A stretch of 64,000 nucleotides of DNA from assembly GCA_025846845.1 (NCBI GenBank), contig JAOYTL010000018.1, positions 62,001-126,000 of the forward strand. Direction: 5' to 3'. A program made the translations under genes and the position numbers. Within the stretch, counting starts at the first letter, position 1. Each line of letters opens with the position of its first letter. The notes under the pieces were generated by a model. It did not search any database, had not been told where the DNA came from, and worked only from the letters and a program-made list of their open reading frames with translations. The stretch comes from Alloboseaceae bacterium BT-24-1. GTDB taxonomy: Bacteria; Pseudomonadota; Alphaproteobacteria; Rhizobiales; Beijerinckiaceae. Positions 34,014-42,395 of the stretch are shown piece after piece.

Positions 34014-35195
34014 TCAGAGCGGCATCCGGAAGGTGAACCGGGTCTCGTCCGCATCGGAGGAGACCTCGAGCGTCCCGCCATGGGCCCTCGCGATCTCAGA
34101 GGAGATGTAGAGCCCGAGGCCAAGTCCCTGCTGGCTCGGCTTGGCCGAGGCGCGGACGAATGGCTTAAAGAGCTCTTTCCTGACCGCCAGCGGGATCGGC
34201 TCGCCGGCATTGGCGACCGACAGCTCGAAAGTCTCGCGGGTCTTGTGGGCTCGCACGATGACGGGGCGATCGTCAGCGCCATGGGTGAGGCCATTGGCGA
34301 CGAGGTTCGACAGCATCTGCGCGATCCGGGCGCCGTCGCAATCGATCGGTCCCGACAGATCGAACTCGCTCAGTACCTCGCGATCCGGATGCGAGGACCG
34401 CAATTCGCTGACGACCTGTTCGAGCATCGCCTTCAGCTCGGGCTCGTCACTGCGATCGAGCAGGATGCCGCCGCCAAGCCGTCCCCGTGCGAAATCGAGG
34501 ACGTCGCCGATCAGGCCGGACATCCGCATGAGGCTGCTTCGCATCATCCCGGTCAGCGACCGGATTCTCGCGATCTCCTCGGTACGGTCGAGCATATTCA
34601 GCCCGGCGGCGACCGAGGCCACGGGGTTGCGCAGGTCATGACCTAGCACCGCGATGAACTGCTCGCGGATTTCGCTGTTCTGGACCTCGCCGGCCAGGCT
34701 GGCCTGGCTCGCCGCCAGTTGCTGATGGGCGTCGAGGTGAAAGGCGATCAGCTCGGCGAAGAGCTTGAACATGCCCAGCGTCGCCGGATTGTTGAGCGAG
34801 CGGGGCTTGGGGTCGATCGCACACAAGGTGCCGAAGAACCGGCCATCCGGGAGGATGATCGGCATCGAGATATAGCTCTGCAGGCCGTACATTTGCGGCG
34901 TATGGTGCGCGCAATAGATCGGGTCTTCCGCGACATTGTCGATGACGACGACGTCGCGATGCTGGCGGATCTCGTGACAGATGGTGGTTTCGACCTTGAG
35001 CTCGCCGCCAGGCTGCAGCCCGAACGCGATCTCGTCGCGGACGCCGCAAGCGACCCAGCGATCCTCGGTGACGCGCGCAACGGCGGCAAAACCCATCCCG
35101 GTCGTCCGGCAGACGACGTCGAGGATGGTCGGCACCGCGGCGATCGCTGCGATGGCCGCGACGTCTTCGGAGAAATCCTGCGGCATCGAACTCAT
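34014..35195 (-). CDS. Sensor histidine kinase with N-terminal GAF domain
   Basis: 393 aa, cytosolic (no membrane helix). GAF domain about 20-155 (ILDVVCRTTGMGFAAVARV, YISMPIILPDGRFFGTLCAI), HisKA with H186 in VLGHDLRNPVASV, and an ATPase domain with N-box LVANGLTHG and G-box GLGLGLYISSEIARAHGG. Many relatives sense light, redox or small ligands via GAF; the GAF here has cysteines at about 29, 50, 74 and 94 but no clear chromophore motif. No response regulator gene adjacent, so it is an orphan. Confidence 0.9.
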   Translation of the reverse strand: MSSMPQDFSEDVAAIAAIAAVPTILDVVCRTTGMGFAAVARVTEDRWVACGVRDEIAFGLQPGGELKVETTICHEIRQHRDVVVIDNVAEDPIYCAHHTPQMYGLQSYISMPIILPDGRFFGTLCAIDPKPRSLNNPATLGMFKLFAELIAFHLDAHQQLAASQASLAGEVQNSEIREQFIAVLGHDLRNPVASVAAGLNMLDRTEEIARIRSLTGMMRSSLMRMSGLIGDVLDFARGRLGGGILLDRSDEPELKAMLEQVVSELRSSHPDREVLSEFDLSGPIDCDGARIAQMLSNLVANGLTHGADDRPVIVRAHKTRETFELSVANAGEPIPLAVRKELFKPFVRASAKPSQQGLGLGLYISSEIARAHGGTLEVSSDADETRFTFRMPL

Positions 35196-35315
35196 TGAAA
35201 CAGCAATCGGCCCATGGACGATCCTGCGTCTATGTCAAAAGACAAGGCCTCAGTCCAACTTGCCTGCTTTTGCGACGCGACATGCTGATCGGCGGCCTCG
35301 CACAGCGTGGACGGG

Positions 35316-36344
35316 TCAAAGGCAATCGGCCAACGACGGCCGGCGATTGCCGCCCCGCCCGACCGTCTCGGGCGCAGCGAGCATGGCGTTCAGCACCGCC
35401 TCCTGCGTCGCCTCGGCCGCGGCGCGGAAGGGCAGGTCGATCCGGTTCTCGTTGAGCACGGTGAGCGGGACGAGATCGGCCTCGTCGTGATGGGCGATCC
35501 GGCTCGCCGTCGAGAAGGCGAGGGCGATGTCGCCGCTGCCATTGCCCCAGAAGGCGCCGAGCCGCGCCAGGCCGGCGCCGCAGCGCCGGGCGATGCGCGT
35601 CAGCTGGCGGCTCTCCAGCGGGAGGTCGGTCGCCAGCACGATGATGATCGAGCCGCGCTCCGGCGGCTGAACCGTACTCGCGGCGGGCAGCACCGGGCGG
35701 CGCCCGTCCGGCAGGACGAGGTCGCCGGCATTGCCGAAATTCGCCTGCACCAGCACGCCGAGCGTGAAATTGCGGCCGTCCAACTCGATCAGGCGTGAGG
35801 CCGTTCCGATGCCGCCCTTGAAGCCGAAGGCGCTCATGCCGGTACCGGCGCCGACCGCGCCCTCCGCCACCGGCCCATCTTTGGCTGCGTCGAGCGCCGC
35901 CTCGGCATCGGCCACGGTCAGGCGCCGAGCCCTTATGTCGGAAAGGAAGCCGTCATTGCATTCGAGCACGAGCGAGTTGACGGTCCCGGTGCTGCGGCCG
36001 ATCTCAGGGTTGCCCGCGAGCGCGCGCCCGACCAGCGCCTCGATGCCCACCGCGACCGAGAAGGTGTTGCCGAGCAAAAGCGGCGTTTCGATCTGGCCGA
36101 GCTCGGCGAGCTGCATCAACCCGGCGCTCTTGCCGAAACCGTTGATCACCTCGACGCCGGCCCGCAGCTTCTCGCGGAAGAGATCGCCCTGATGCGGCCG
36201 CACCGCCGTGAAGCCGGTCAGGACATCGCCCTCGCGCACGGTGCGATGGCCGACGGCGACACCGGCCACATCGGTGATCGCGTTGAGCGGACCCGGCGGC
36301 AGCGAACCGCAGATCAGGCCGTAATCGCGCGCCCGTTTGCCCAA
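35316..36344 (-). CDS. P1 family (DmpA-type) aminopeptidase
   Basis: 342 aa from a TTG start at 36344 with AGGAG 7 nt upstream; no ATG fits. DmpA/BapA fold: NAITDVAGVAVGHRTV, GNTFSVAVGIEALVGRA, and the autoproteolysis site E-R-G-S with G231-S232, where the new N-terminal Ser of the beta subunit is the nucleophile. These enzymes release N-terminal D-, beta- or Gly residues from short peptides. Stop is followed by a 120-nt gap to the histidine kinase gene. Confidence 0.9.
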   Translation of the reverse strand: MGKRARDYGLICGSLPPGPLNAITDVAGVAVGHRTVREGDVLTGFTAVRPHQGDLFREKLRAGVEVINGFGKSAGLMQLAELGQIETPLLLGNTFSVAVGIEALVGRALAGNPEIGRSTGTVNSLVLECNDGFLSDIRARRLTVADAEAALDAAKDGPVAEGAVGAGTGMSAFGFKGGIGTASRLIELDGRNFTLGVLVQANFGNAGDLVLPDGRRPVLPAASTVQPPERGSIIIVLATDLPLESRQLTRIARRCGAGLARLGAFWGNGSGDIALAFSTASRIAHHDEADLVPLTVLNENRIDLPFRAAAEATQEAVLNAMLAAPETVGRGGNRRPSLADCL

Positions 36345-36368
36345 GATGATCTCCTGCCTCGGTGCCGA

Positions 36369-36788
36369 TCAGATCGCCGCGTTGAACACGGCTTCGATGT
36401 GATGGCCATCGGGATCGACGACGAAGGCCGCGTAATAGTGCGGCCCGTAATGCGTGCGCAGACCGGGCGCGCCATTGTCGCGCCCGCCATGCTGGAGCGC
36501 GGCGTGGTGGAATAGGTCCACGGCCTGCCGGCCCGGAGCAGCGAAAGCGACATGGAACCCCGGCCCCGGCGGCCGCTGTCCATCCGGGCGATGCTTCAGC
36601 GCCAGCGCGTCGCCACCGCCTGGAGCGCCGTAGCCAACGGCCTGATTGGCTTCGCCGGGCCTGAGATCACTCCAGACGCGGACATAACCGAGTGGCGCGA
36701 GCACAGCATCGTAGAACGCGGCAGCACGCTCGATATCGCAGACGCCGAGCGACAGGTGGTGGAGCATCGGCCGGCCCGGCTCGCTCAC
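36369..36788 (-). CDS. VOC (glyoxalase/bleomycin-resistance) family protein
   Basis: 139 aa. GTG start at 36788 that overlaps the Cys-cluster gene stop (GTGA); Met8 is an alternative. Two beta-alpha-beta-beta-beta units: MLHHLSLGVCDIERAAAFYD and PHYYAAFVVDPDGHHIEAVF. Possible metal ligands are H10 and the final Glu. Substrate unknown; lactoylglutathione-lyase-like relatives are common. Confidence 0.85.
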   Translation of the reverse strand: MSEPGRPMLHHLSLGVCDIERAAAFYDAVLAPLGYVRVWSDLRPGEANQAVGYGAPGGGDALALKHRPDGQRPPGPGFHVAFAAPGRQAVDLFHHAALQHGGRDNGAPGLRTHYGPHYYAAFVVDPDGHHIEAVFNAAI

Positions 36789-37315
36789 GCCGCCGCCTTG
36801 ACCTTCGCCACCGTCATGCGCGCCCGGCCGCCGGCCAACTCCTCCTTCAGCACCAGCCGCTCGTCCGCTGCGAGCACGCCGATCGGCACGTCACGGTCCG
36901 GCAAGATGGCGGTCGCCGACTTGTTGAGGAAGACGACGACCGGGCGGTTGCCGGCCGTAGCCCACCGGCGCAATTGCGTCAGATAAGGCTCCTTGCGCCA
37001 GGCCTGCGGCGCGCCGGGATCGAGCTGCACGAACAGCCAGCTCGTCGCCGGGTCCATGGTCAGCACGAAGCGGGCCTTGTCGGGCTTCCACTCCGGACCG
37101 AGGAAACCCTGCGTCATCCACAGGCAGAAGAAATCGCGGCACTGCTGCGGCCGGGTGGGGTAGATGTTGCAGCAACGCCCGGGCTGGCAATGCTGGCACC
37201 AGCTCCCGGCGAGGCTGCCCACATCCGGGTTGTCGTAGACCTTGCAGCACAATGTGCAGCTGCCGCAGTCGCGGCCGGGCGCCGGCTGGTTCGCCATGCG
37301 GGCGGGATCGATCAT
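36785..37315 (-). CDS. YkgJ-type cysteine-cluster protein
   Basis: 176 aa from ATG 37315 (GGGAG 6 nt upstream). Three cysteine groups: GRDCGSCTLCCKVYD, SWCQHCQPGRCCNIY and PQQCRDFFC, the CxxCCxx pattern of the YkgJ family thought to bind zinc or an iron-sulfur cluster. The longer frame to 37450 enters a dispersed repeat and is rejected. Function of the family is unknown. Translationally coupled to the VOC gene downstream. Confidence 0.83.
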   Translation of the reverse strand: MIDPARMANQPAPGRDCGSCTLCCKVYDNPDVGSLAGSWCQHCQPGRCCNIYPTRPQQCRDFFCLWMTQGFLGPEWKPDKARFVLTMDPATSWLFVQLDPGAPQAWRKEPYLTQLRRWATAGNRPVVVFLNKSATAILPDRDVPIGVLAADERLVLKEELAGGRARMTVAKVKAAA

Positions 37316-37410
37316 GCAGCTCCCCACGAAAAGGCGCGGCACCATGCGCATCCGGCGCGCGGCTGACAAGTCATGATTGGAATCGTTCCAGGTGAAACAT
37401 CCGTCATCAA

Positions 37411-37526
37411 CCCTCACCCTGAGGAGCCTCGAAGCGGCGTCTCGAAGCATGTTCCAGACGGCTCACGAACAAAAAAAGGGACATCCTTCGAGACGCGATC
37501 CTGCGGATCGCTCCTCAGGATGAGGG
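37411..37526. repeat. Dispersed palindromic repeat, family 3
   Basis: Inverted repeat whose ends CCCTCACCCTGAGGAGC and GCTCCTCAGGATGAGGG pair, with inner sequence GAAGCGGCGTCTCGAAGCAT opposite CATCCTTCGAGACGCGATCC. This is a common type in Hyphomicrobiales. It lies between divergent genes; the remaining 148 nt to the aminotransferase show no other feature apart from its ribosome site. Confidence 0.82.
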
Positions 37527-37674
37527 CTGAGGTTTGACCCCGCTTCAAGATTCCGACGAGCGCGGCCCGTCCCGCGCCAGACTCTGCCCCGATCTGCAGG
37601 AAAATCGCTCAGCGCTTGCGCAGGTCGCGGTCTATGCTCGCATAAACAACGCGTAAAGAAGCAGGAGCCGGGAC

Positions 37675-39057
37675 ATGCTGACCAACCTCGCCGTTCGTGA
37701 CATCGAGACGCTCGTCCACCCCTACACCAACCTGGCGACGCATCGCGAGGTCGGCCCGCTGGTGCTGGAGCGCGGCAAGGGGGTCTTCGTCTACGACACC
37801 ACCGGCAAGAACTATATCGAGGGCATGGCCGGGCTCTGGTGCACCTCGCTCGGCTATTCCAATCAGGAGCTGGCCGAGGTCGCCTATGAGCAGCTGAAGA
37901 AGCTGCCCTTCACCCATCTCTTCTCCGGCCGCAGCCACGACCCGGCGATCGAATTGGCCGAGAAGCTGAAGGAGATCGCCCCGGTACCGATCTCCAAGGT
38001 GTTCTATGGCGCCTCCGGCTCGGACGCCAACGACACCCAGGTCAAGCTGGTCTGGTACATGAACAATGCGCTCGGCCGTCCCAAGAAGAAGAAGATCATC
38101 TCGCGGCTGAAGGGTTATCACGGTGTCACCGTCGCCTCGGCCTCGCTGACCGGCCTGCCGGCCAACCACACCGATTTCGACCTGCCGCTCCCCGGCATTC
38201 TGCACACCTCCTGCCCGCATCATTATCGCTTTGCGCAACCCGGCGAGAGCGAGCTCGACTTCTCTGCCAGGCTCGCCGCCGAGCTCGACGAGATGATCCA
38301 GCGCGAGGGGCCGGACACGGTCGCCGCCTTCATCGCCGAGCCCGTGATGGGCGCCGGCGGCGCGGTGACCCCGCCGGAGGGCTATTTCGAGGCGATCAAC
38401 GCCGTCCTCGCCAAATACGACGTCCTGTTCATCGCCGACGAGGTCATCACCGGCTTCGGCCGCACCGGCGAGATGTTCGGCACGACAACCTACAAGATGA
38501 AGGCCGACACACTCTCCTGCGCCAAGGCGCTGACCTCGGCCTATTTCCCGCTCAGCGCCGTGCTGATCAACGAGCCGGTCTATGAGGTGCTCGTCGACCA
38601 GAGCAAGAAGATCGGCACCTTCGGCCATGGCAACACCTATGCCGGCCATCCGGTCGGCTGCGCGGTCGCGGTCAAGACGCTGGAAATCTACCAGCGCGAC
38701 AAGATCATCGAGCATGTCCGCAAGGTCGAGCCGAAGTTCCTGCAGCGCCTGACCAAGCTTGCCGAGCATCCGCTGATCGGCGAGGCGCGCGGCGTCGGCC
38801 TGATCGGCGGCATCGAGTTCGTCAAGGACAGGGCGAGCAAGGCCCAGTTCGAGGCCAAGAAGGGCGTCGCCCTGAAGTCGACCAGCTTCGCCCAGGAAGA
38901 AGGCCTGATCCTGCGGGCGCTGGGCGGCGACCGCGTCGCCTTCTGCCCGCCGCTGGTGATCACCGAAGCCGAGATCGACGAGCTCTTCGACCGCTATGAG
39001 CGTGCGCTGAATCGGACGCTCGACTGGGTCAAGGCGGAAGGCCTGCTCACGGGCTGA
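37675..39057 (+). CDS. Class III aminotransferase (omega-amino acid or aspartate aminotransferase family)
   Basis: 460 aa PLP enzyme. Seen: YGASGSDANDTQ phosphate-binding segment (about 111-122), YHGVT (148-152), Asp255 in FIADEVITGFGRTG, and Schiff-base lysine K284 in TLSCAKALTSAYFPL. The whole sequence fits beta-alanine/omega-amino acid:pyruvate or polyamine:pyruvate transaminases; which amine is used cannot be decided. AGGAG lies 9 nt before the ATG. Monocistronic; a palindromic repeat follows its stop and could act as a 3' stabiliser. Confidence 0.92.
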   Translation: MLTNLAVRDIETLVHPYTNLATHREVGPLVLERGKGVFVYDTTGKNYIEGMAGLWCTSLGYSNQELAEVAYEQLKKLPFTHLFSGRSHDPAIELAEKLKEIAPVPISKVFYGASGSDANDTQVKLVWYMNNALGRPKKKKIISRLKGYHGVTVASASLTGLPANHTDFDLPLPGILHTSCPHHYRFAQPGESELDFSARLAAELDEMIQREGPDTVAAFIAEPVMGAGGAVTPPEGYFEAINAVLAKYDVLFIADEVITGFGRTGEMFGTTTYKMKADTLSCAKALTSAYFPLSAVLINEPVYEVLVDQSKKIGTFGHGNTYAGHPVGCAVAVKTLEIYQRDKIIEHVRKVEPKFLQRLTKLAEHPLIGEARGVGLIGGIEFVKDRASKAQFEAKKGVALKSTSFAQEEGLILRALGGDRVAFCPPLVITEAEIDELFDRYERALNRTLDWVKAEGLLTG

Positions 39058-39080
39058 GAGGAAGTCTCCGGAACCACGAC

Positions 39081-39170
39081 GTCATGCTCGCCCTTGCGGC
39101 GAGCATGACGTCTTGAACACCACCCCCGGCCAGAAAAGACGTGGATGGTCGGGACAAGCCCGACCATGAC
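39081..39170. repeat. Dispersed palindromic repeat, family 1, copy B (reverse orientation)
   Basis: 90-nt copy of the element at 9707-9797, inverted: ATGCTCGCC hairpin first, then GTCTTGAACACC, then the GGTCGGG hairpin. It starts 24 nt after the aminotransferase stop. Confidence 0.9.
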
Positions 39171-39241
39171 GGAAAGGTACGGCCGGCGCGGATTTGATCG
39201 ACCTCCCGCGAAACTGTGCCAAAGCTGACCAAAGCCTCGGT

Positions 39242-39260
39242 GTGACGATGAAAACGTCAC
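39242..39260. promoter_or_regulatory. Short inverted repeat, unknown
   Basis: GTGACG and CGTCAC around a 7-nt AT-rich centre, in a 400-nt region without an assured gene, upstream of the possible small ORF at 39363. It may be an operator; nothing else supports this. Confidence 0.25.
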
Positions 39261-39362
39261 GAGAATTTCATGATGCCGCCGCCGGCCCGACCTGATCGGC
39301 AGCGACATTGCAGGTGCTGGCGGCCAGGAACTGCCGGCCCGATGAACTGGAAACCGAGGATC

Positions 39363-39560
39363 ATGTCTACGCATAAGCCGCGCCACCCCGCGCACCGTTC
39401 CGCCAGCTTCCATGATGCCAGCGCACGTGAGGCCTATGCATCGCGCTTCCGCCCGATCGCAATTCCTGCCATTCTGGCGGGAACCCGCTGGGCACCGGCT
39501 GCGTTGACCTCGCAGCACAGGGACGTTCCGGCGCTCCTGCGCAATGGTTTCGAAGATTGA
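39363..39560 (+). CDS. Possible small protein, unknown
   Basis: 65 codons from ATG 39363 with GAGG 6 nt upstream. Basic and His-rich at the start (MSTHKPRHPAHRSASFHDAS) then RFRPIAIPAILAGTRWAP. No family known to me. It sits alone in a 530-nt gap and could equally be chance. Confidence 0.3.
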   Translation: MSTHKPRHPAHRSASFHDASAREAYASRFRPIAIPAILAGTRWAPAALTSQHRDVPALLRNGFED

Positions 39561-39587
39561 TACGACGACCTCCTACTGAGACCCTCC

Positions 39588-40496
39588 ATGCTTGACCGGC
39601 GCAGAGTTCTTCAAACTCTCGCCGGTCTTTTTCTGTCCAGTGTCGGGCTCGGCGGCTATGCCTTTGCCTGGGAACCGACCCGTCAGGGAGTGACCCGCTA
39701 CAGGTTCAGGCCGGCCGGCTGGCCGGAGGGCAGGCGGCTGCGGCTCGCCGTTCTCAGCGATATCCATGTCGGCAGCGGGCATATGCCGGTCTCGCGTGTC
39801 GGCGAGATCGTCGATCAGACCAACCTGCTGAAACCGGACCTCATCCTGCTGCTCGGCGATTTCGTCGCCAGCCGCGACTGGCGTCCCGGCGATCCGCGGC
39901 CCGCCGAATGGGCGGCGGAGCTCGCTCGCTTGCAGGCGCCGAATGGCTGCTTTGCCGTGCTCGGCAATCATGATTGGTGGCATGACGAACGCGCCCAGCG
40001 CGTGCGCAGCGGCCCGACCGTGGCCGGCGCAGCGCTGATGGCTGTCGGCATCCCGGTGCTGGAGAACAAGGCGCTCAAGCTCGAGACCACAGCCGGCCCG
40101 GTCTGGCTCGCCGGTCTCGGCGATCAATGGGCTTTCCCGCGCTGGTTGCAGCCGCCGGGAGTGCGCAGAGCCCATCGCGGCATTGACGATCTCGCGAGTA
40201 CGCTCGCCATGGTCACCGACGACGCGCCGCTGATCCTGATGGCCCACGAGCCGGACATCTTTGCTCGCGCTCCAGCGCGCATTGCCCTGACGCTATCGGG
40301 GCACACTCATGGCGGTCAGATCAGGCTGTTCGGCTGGTCGCCCGTGGTGCCCTCGCGCTACGGCAACCGCTACGCCTATGGCCATATCGTCGAGAACGGC
40401 CGCAACCTGATCGTCACGGCCGGGCTTGGCGTCAGCAGCAAGATGCCGCTTCGGCTGGGCGCGCCGCCGGAAATCGTCCTGGTCGAACTGGGCTGA
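39588..40496 (+). CDS. Calcineurin-like metallophosphoesterase, exported
   Basis: 302 aa. N-terminal Tat-like signal (DRRRVLQTLAGLFLSSVG). Metal site motifs in order: LSDIHVGS, LLGDFVA, LGNHDWW, MAHEPD, and SGHTHGGQIRL, i.e. the D-x-H, G-D, G-N-H-D and G-H-T-H set of a dinuclear phosphodiesterase. Relatives (YaeI type) hydrolyse UDP-sugar lipids or other phosphodiesters. Converges with the L,D-transpeptidase gene, 24 nt apart. Confidence 0.9.
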   Translation: MLDRRRVLQTLAGLFLSSVGLGGYAFAWEPTRQGVTRYRFRPAGWPEGRRLRLAVLSDIHVGSGHMPVSRVGEIVDQTNLLKPDLILLLGDFVASRDWRPGDPRPAEWAAELARLQAPNGCFAVLGNHDWWHDERAQRVRSGPTVAGAALMAVGIPVLENKALKLETTAGPVWLAGLGDQWAFPRWLQPPGVRRAHRGIDDLASTLAMVTDDAPLILMAHEPDIFARAPARIALTLSGHTHGGQIRLFGWSPVVPSRYGNRYAYGHIVENGRNLIVTAGLGVSSKMPLRLGAPPEIVLVELG

Positions 40497-40518
40497 GGGC
40501 GACGCCGCAGCGTCACCC
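40497..40518. terminator. Candidate bidirectional hairpin between convergent genes
   Basis: GGG-C-GACGC / GCGTC-A-CCC stem with a 4-nt loop lies exactly between the stops of the metallophosphoesterase and L,D-transpeptidase genes. There is no T-run on either side, so it is a weak terminator call. Confidence 0.35.
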
Positions 40519-40520
40519 GA

Positions 40521-41117
40521 TCAACGAACGATGACCTTCCCGCCGACCGCGGCGCGGTTGTAGAGGTCGATCGCATCGATGTTGCGCATCCGGATGCAGC
40601 CGGACGAGGCCGAGCGGCCGATCGTCTCCGGCTCGTTGGTGCCATGGATGCGGTAGAGCGTGTCCTTGCCGTTCTGGTAGAGATAGAGGGCGCGGGCGCC
40701 GAGCGGGTTCTCCGGTCCGCCCTCCATGCCGCCGGCGCGCGGCGCCAGATGCGGCCAGCGCGCGATCATCTCGGCGGGCGGCGTCCAGCGCGGCCACTCG
40801 GCCTTGCGCTGCATCACCGCCGTGCCGGTCCAGCCGAAGGCCTCGTCGCCGGTCGCGACACCGTAGCGGATCGCCTTCTTGCCCGGCAGGACGAAGTAGA
40901 GGAACTTCTCGGTGGTATCGACGATGATCGTGCCAGGCTCTTCGCCGGTCGGATCATTGATCTCGTAAGGCAGATGCGTGATCTGCGTCTCGAAATTCGG
41001 GACGAGCGCCATGTATTCGGCATCGCGCGCCGACAGTGACGGCGCATGGACCGTCTTGTACTGGCAGGCGCCGAGAAGCACCGAGAGGCCGAGCACCGCA
41101 ACGAAAGTCTGCTTCAT
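40521..41117 (-). CDS. L,D-transpeptidase lipoprotein (ErfK/YbiS family)
   Basis: 198 aa from ATG 41117 (MKQTFVAVLGLSVLLGACQY). Lipobox L-L-G-A-C at residues 13-17 suggests a lipid-anchored periplasmic enzyme. The YkuD domain follows with the catalytic motif HGTN-x9-SASSGCIRM (His and Cys present). It makes 3-3 cross-links in peptidoglycan or tethers proteins to it. A 4-codon longer start exists at 41135. Confidence 0.92.
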   Translation of the reverse strand: MKQTFVAVLGLSVLLGACQYKTVHAPSLSARDAEYMALVPNFETQITHLPYEINDPTGEEPGTIIVDTTEKFLYFVLPGKKAIRYGVATGDEAFGWTGTAVMQRKAEWPRWTPPAEMIARWPHLAPRAGGMEGGPENPLGARALYLYQNGKDTLYRIHGTNEPETIGRSASSGCIRMRNIDAIDLYNRAAVGGKVIVR

Positions 41118-41309
41118 GGTTTCCACCGCCGACACCGAAACGACGCTCGTTATGATGAATGCTTCGTTAAAAAACGGTGACCCGACAAGGCACGGCCCGG
41201 ATCGAACGCAAACCGGTCTTACGGCTCAAATGAATCGGAGGCAATGAAGTTCCAGCCTTGCTCTGGCGTCTTGCTGCATTGCAGTGACAATATGGTCACG
41301 CTTGGAGCC

Positions 41310-41425
41310 TAGAGCCCGTTCCGATCAGCTTGCGTGCAAGCTGATCGGCAAAGCGGTCTCCAGACAAAAAGTGAGAGACGGATTCACCGATCAGGTTGCT
41401 ACAACCTGATCGGATCCGGCTCTAG
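41310..41425. repeat. Dispersed palindromic repeat, family 6
   Basis: About 116 nt with ends TAGAGCC and GGCTCTA. Two internal hairpins, CCGATCAGCTTGC with GCAAGCTGATCGG and CCGATCAGGTTG with CAACCTGATCGG, flank a spacer. The layout is MITE- or REP-doublet-like. It lies in the 345-nt gap upstream of the deacetylase gene, which otherwise shows only its ribosome site. Confidence 0.75.
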
Positions 41426-41462
41426 ACCATCCGGCCCGCCTACCGACTTCGGAGACCTGCGT

Positions 41463-42392
41463 GTGACGACGCTCCTGATCAGCCACCCCTCCAGTCTCCG
41501 CCACGCCACGCCGCCCGGCCATCCCGAGCGCGCCGACCGGATTCGTGCCGTCGAACAGATTCTGGAAGAGGAGCGATTCGCGCTTCTGCAGCGTGCCGAG
41601 GCGCCGGAGGGCACGCTCGGGCAGGTCCTGCTCTGCCACCCCGCGGCCTATGCAGATGCGATCGTCGCGGCTGCTCCGCAGGACGGCTTGGTGCAGATTG
41701 ACGCCGACACAATCATGTCGCCGGGCACGCTTTCCGCGGTCCTGCACGGCGTCGGCGCTGCCGTGCATGCCGTCGACGAGGTGATGACCGGGCGCGCGAC
41801 CAACGCCTTCAGCGCCATGCGCCCGCCCGGGCACCATGCCGAGAGCGACAGGGCGATGGGCTTCTGCTTCTTCAACAACGCCGCCATCGCCGCCCGCCAC
41901 GCCCAGAAAACTCACGGCGCCGAGCGTGTCGCCATCGTCGACTGGGACGTCCACCATGGCAACGGCACGCAGGAAATCTTCTGGGGCGACGCCAGCGTGC
42001 TCTACGCCTCGACCCATGAGATGCCGCTCTATCCCGGCACCGGCGCGCCCTCCGAACGCGGCGAGCACGGCACCATCGTCAATGCCGCGCTCAGGGCCGG
42101 CGACGGGACCGATGCCTTCCGTGACGCATTCGAGAGCGCGATCCTCCCGCGCCTTGCCGATTTCCGGCCGGACCTCGTGATCATCTCGGCTGGCTTCGAC
42201 GCGCATTGGCGCGATCCGCTCGCCAACATCAACCTGAAGGAAGCGGACTTCACCTGGGCCACGCAGAAGCTGATGGAGATCGCCGACCGCCATGCCGGCG
42301 GCCGTCTCGTCTCGATCCTGGAAGGCGGCTATGATCTCGAGGGCCTGTCGAAATCGGCCGCTGCCCATGTCACCGCGCTGATGCGCGGCTGA
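41463..42392 (+). CDS. Histone deacetylase family protein (acetoin utilisation/APAH-like)
   Basis: 309 aa from a GTG at 41463 with GGAG 8 nt upstream; the open frame extends upstream through a repeat and is trimmed. HDAC fold motifs: RPPGHHAESDRAMGFCFFNN (His-His pair), VAIVDWDVHHGNGTQ (metal ligands), GFDAHWRDPL, and LEGGYDLEGL. Bacterial class II HDAC-like enzymes deacetylate polyamines or small amides. Converges tail-to-tail with the riboflavin gene, 3 nt apart. Confidence 0.9.
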   Translation: MTTLLISHPSSLRHATPPGHPERADRIRAVEQILEEERFALLQRAEAPEGTLGQVLLCHPAAYADAIVAAAPQDGLVQIDADTIMSPGTLSAVLHGVGAAVHAVDEVMTGRATNAFSAMRPPGHHAESDRAMGFCFFNNAAIAARHAQKTHGAERVAIVDWDVHHGNGTQEIFWGDASVLYASTHEMPLYPGTGAPSERGEHGTIVNAALRAGDGTDAFRDAFESAILPRLADFRPDLVIISAGFDAHWRDPLANINLKEADFTWATQKLMEIADRHAGGRLVSILEGGYDLEGLSKSAAAHVTALMRG

Positions 42393-42395
42393 CGC

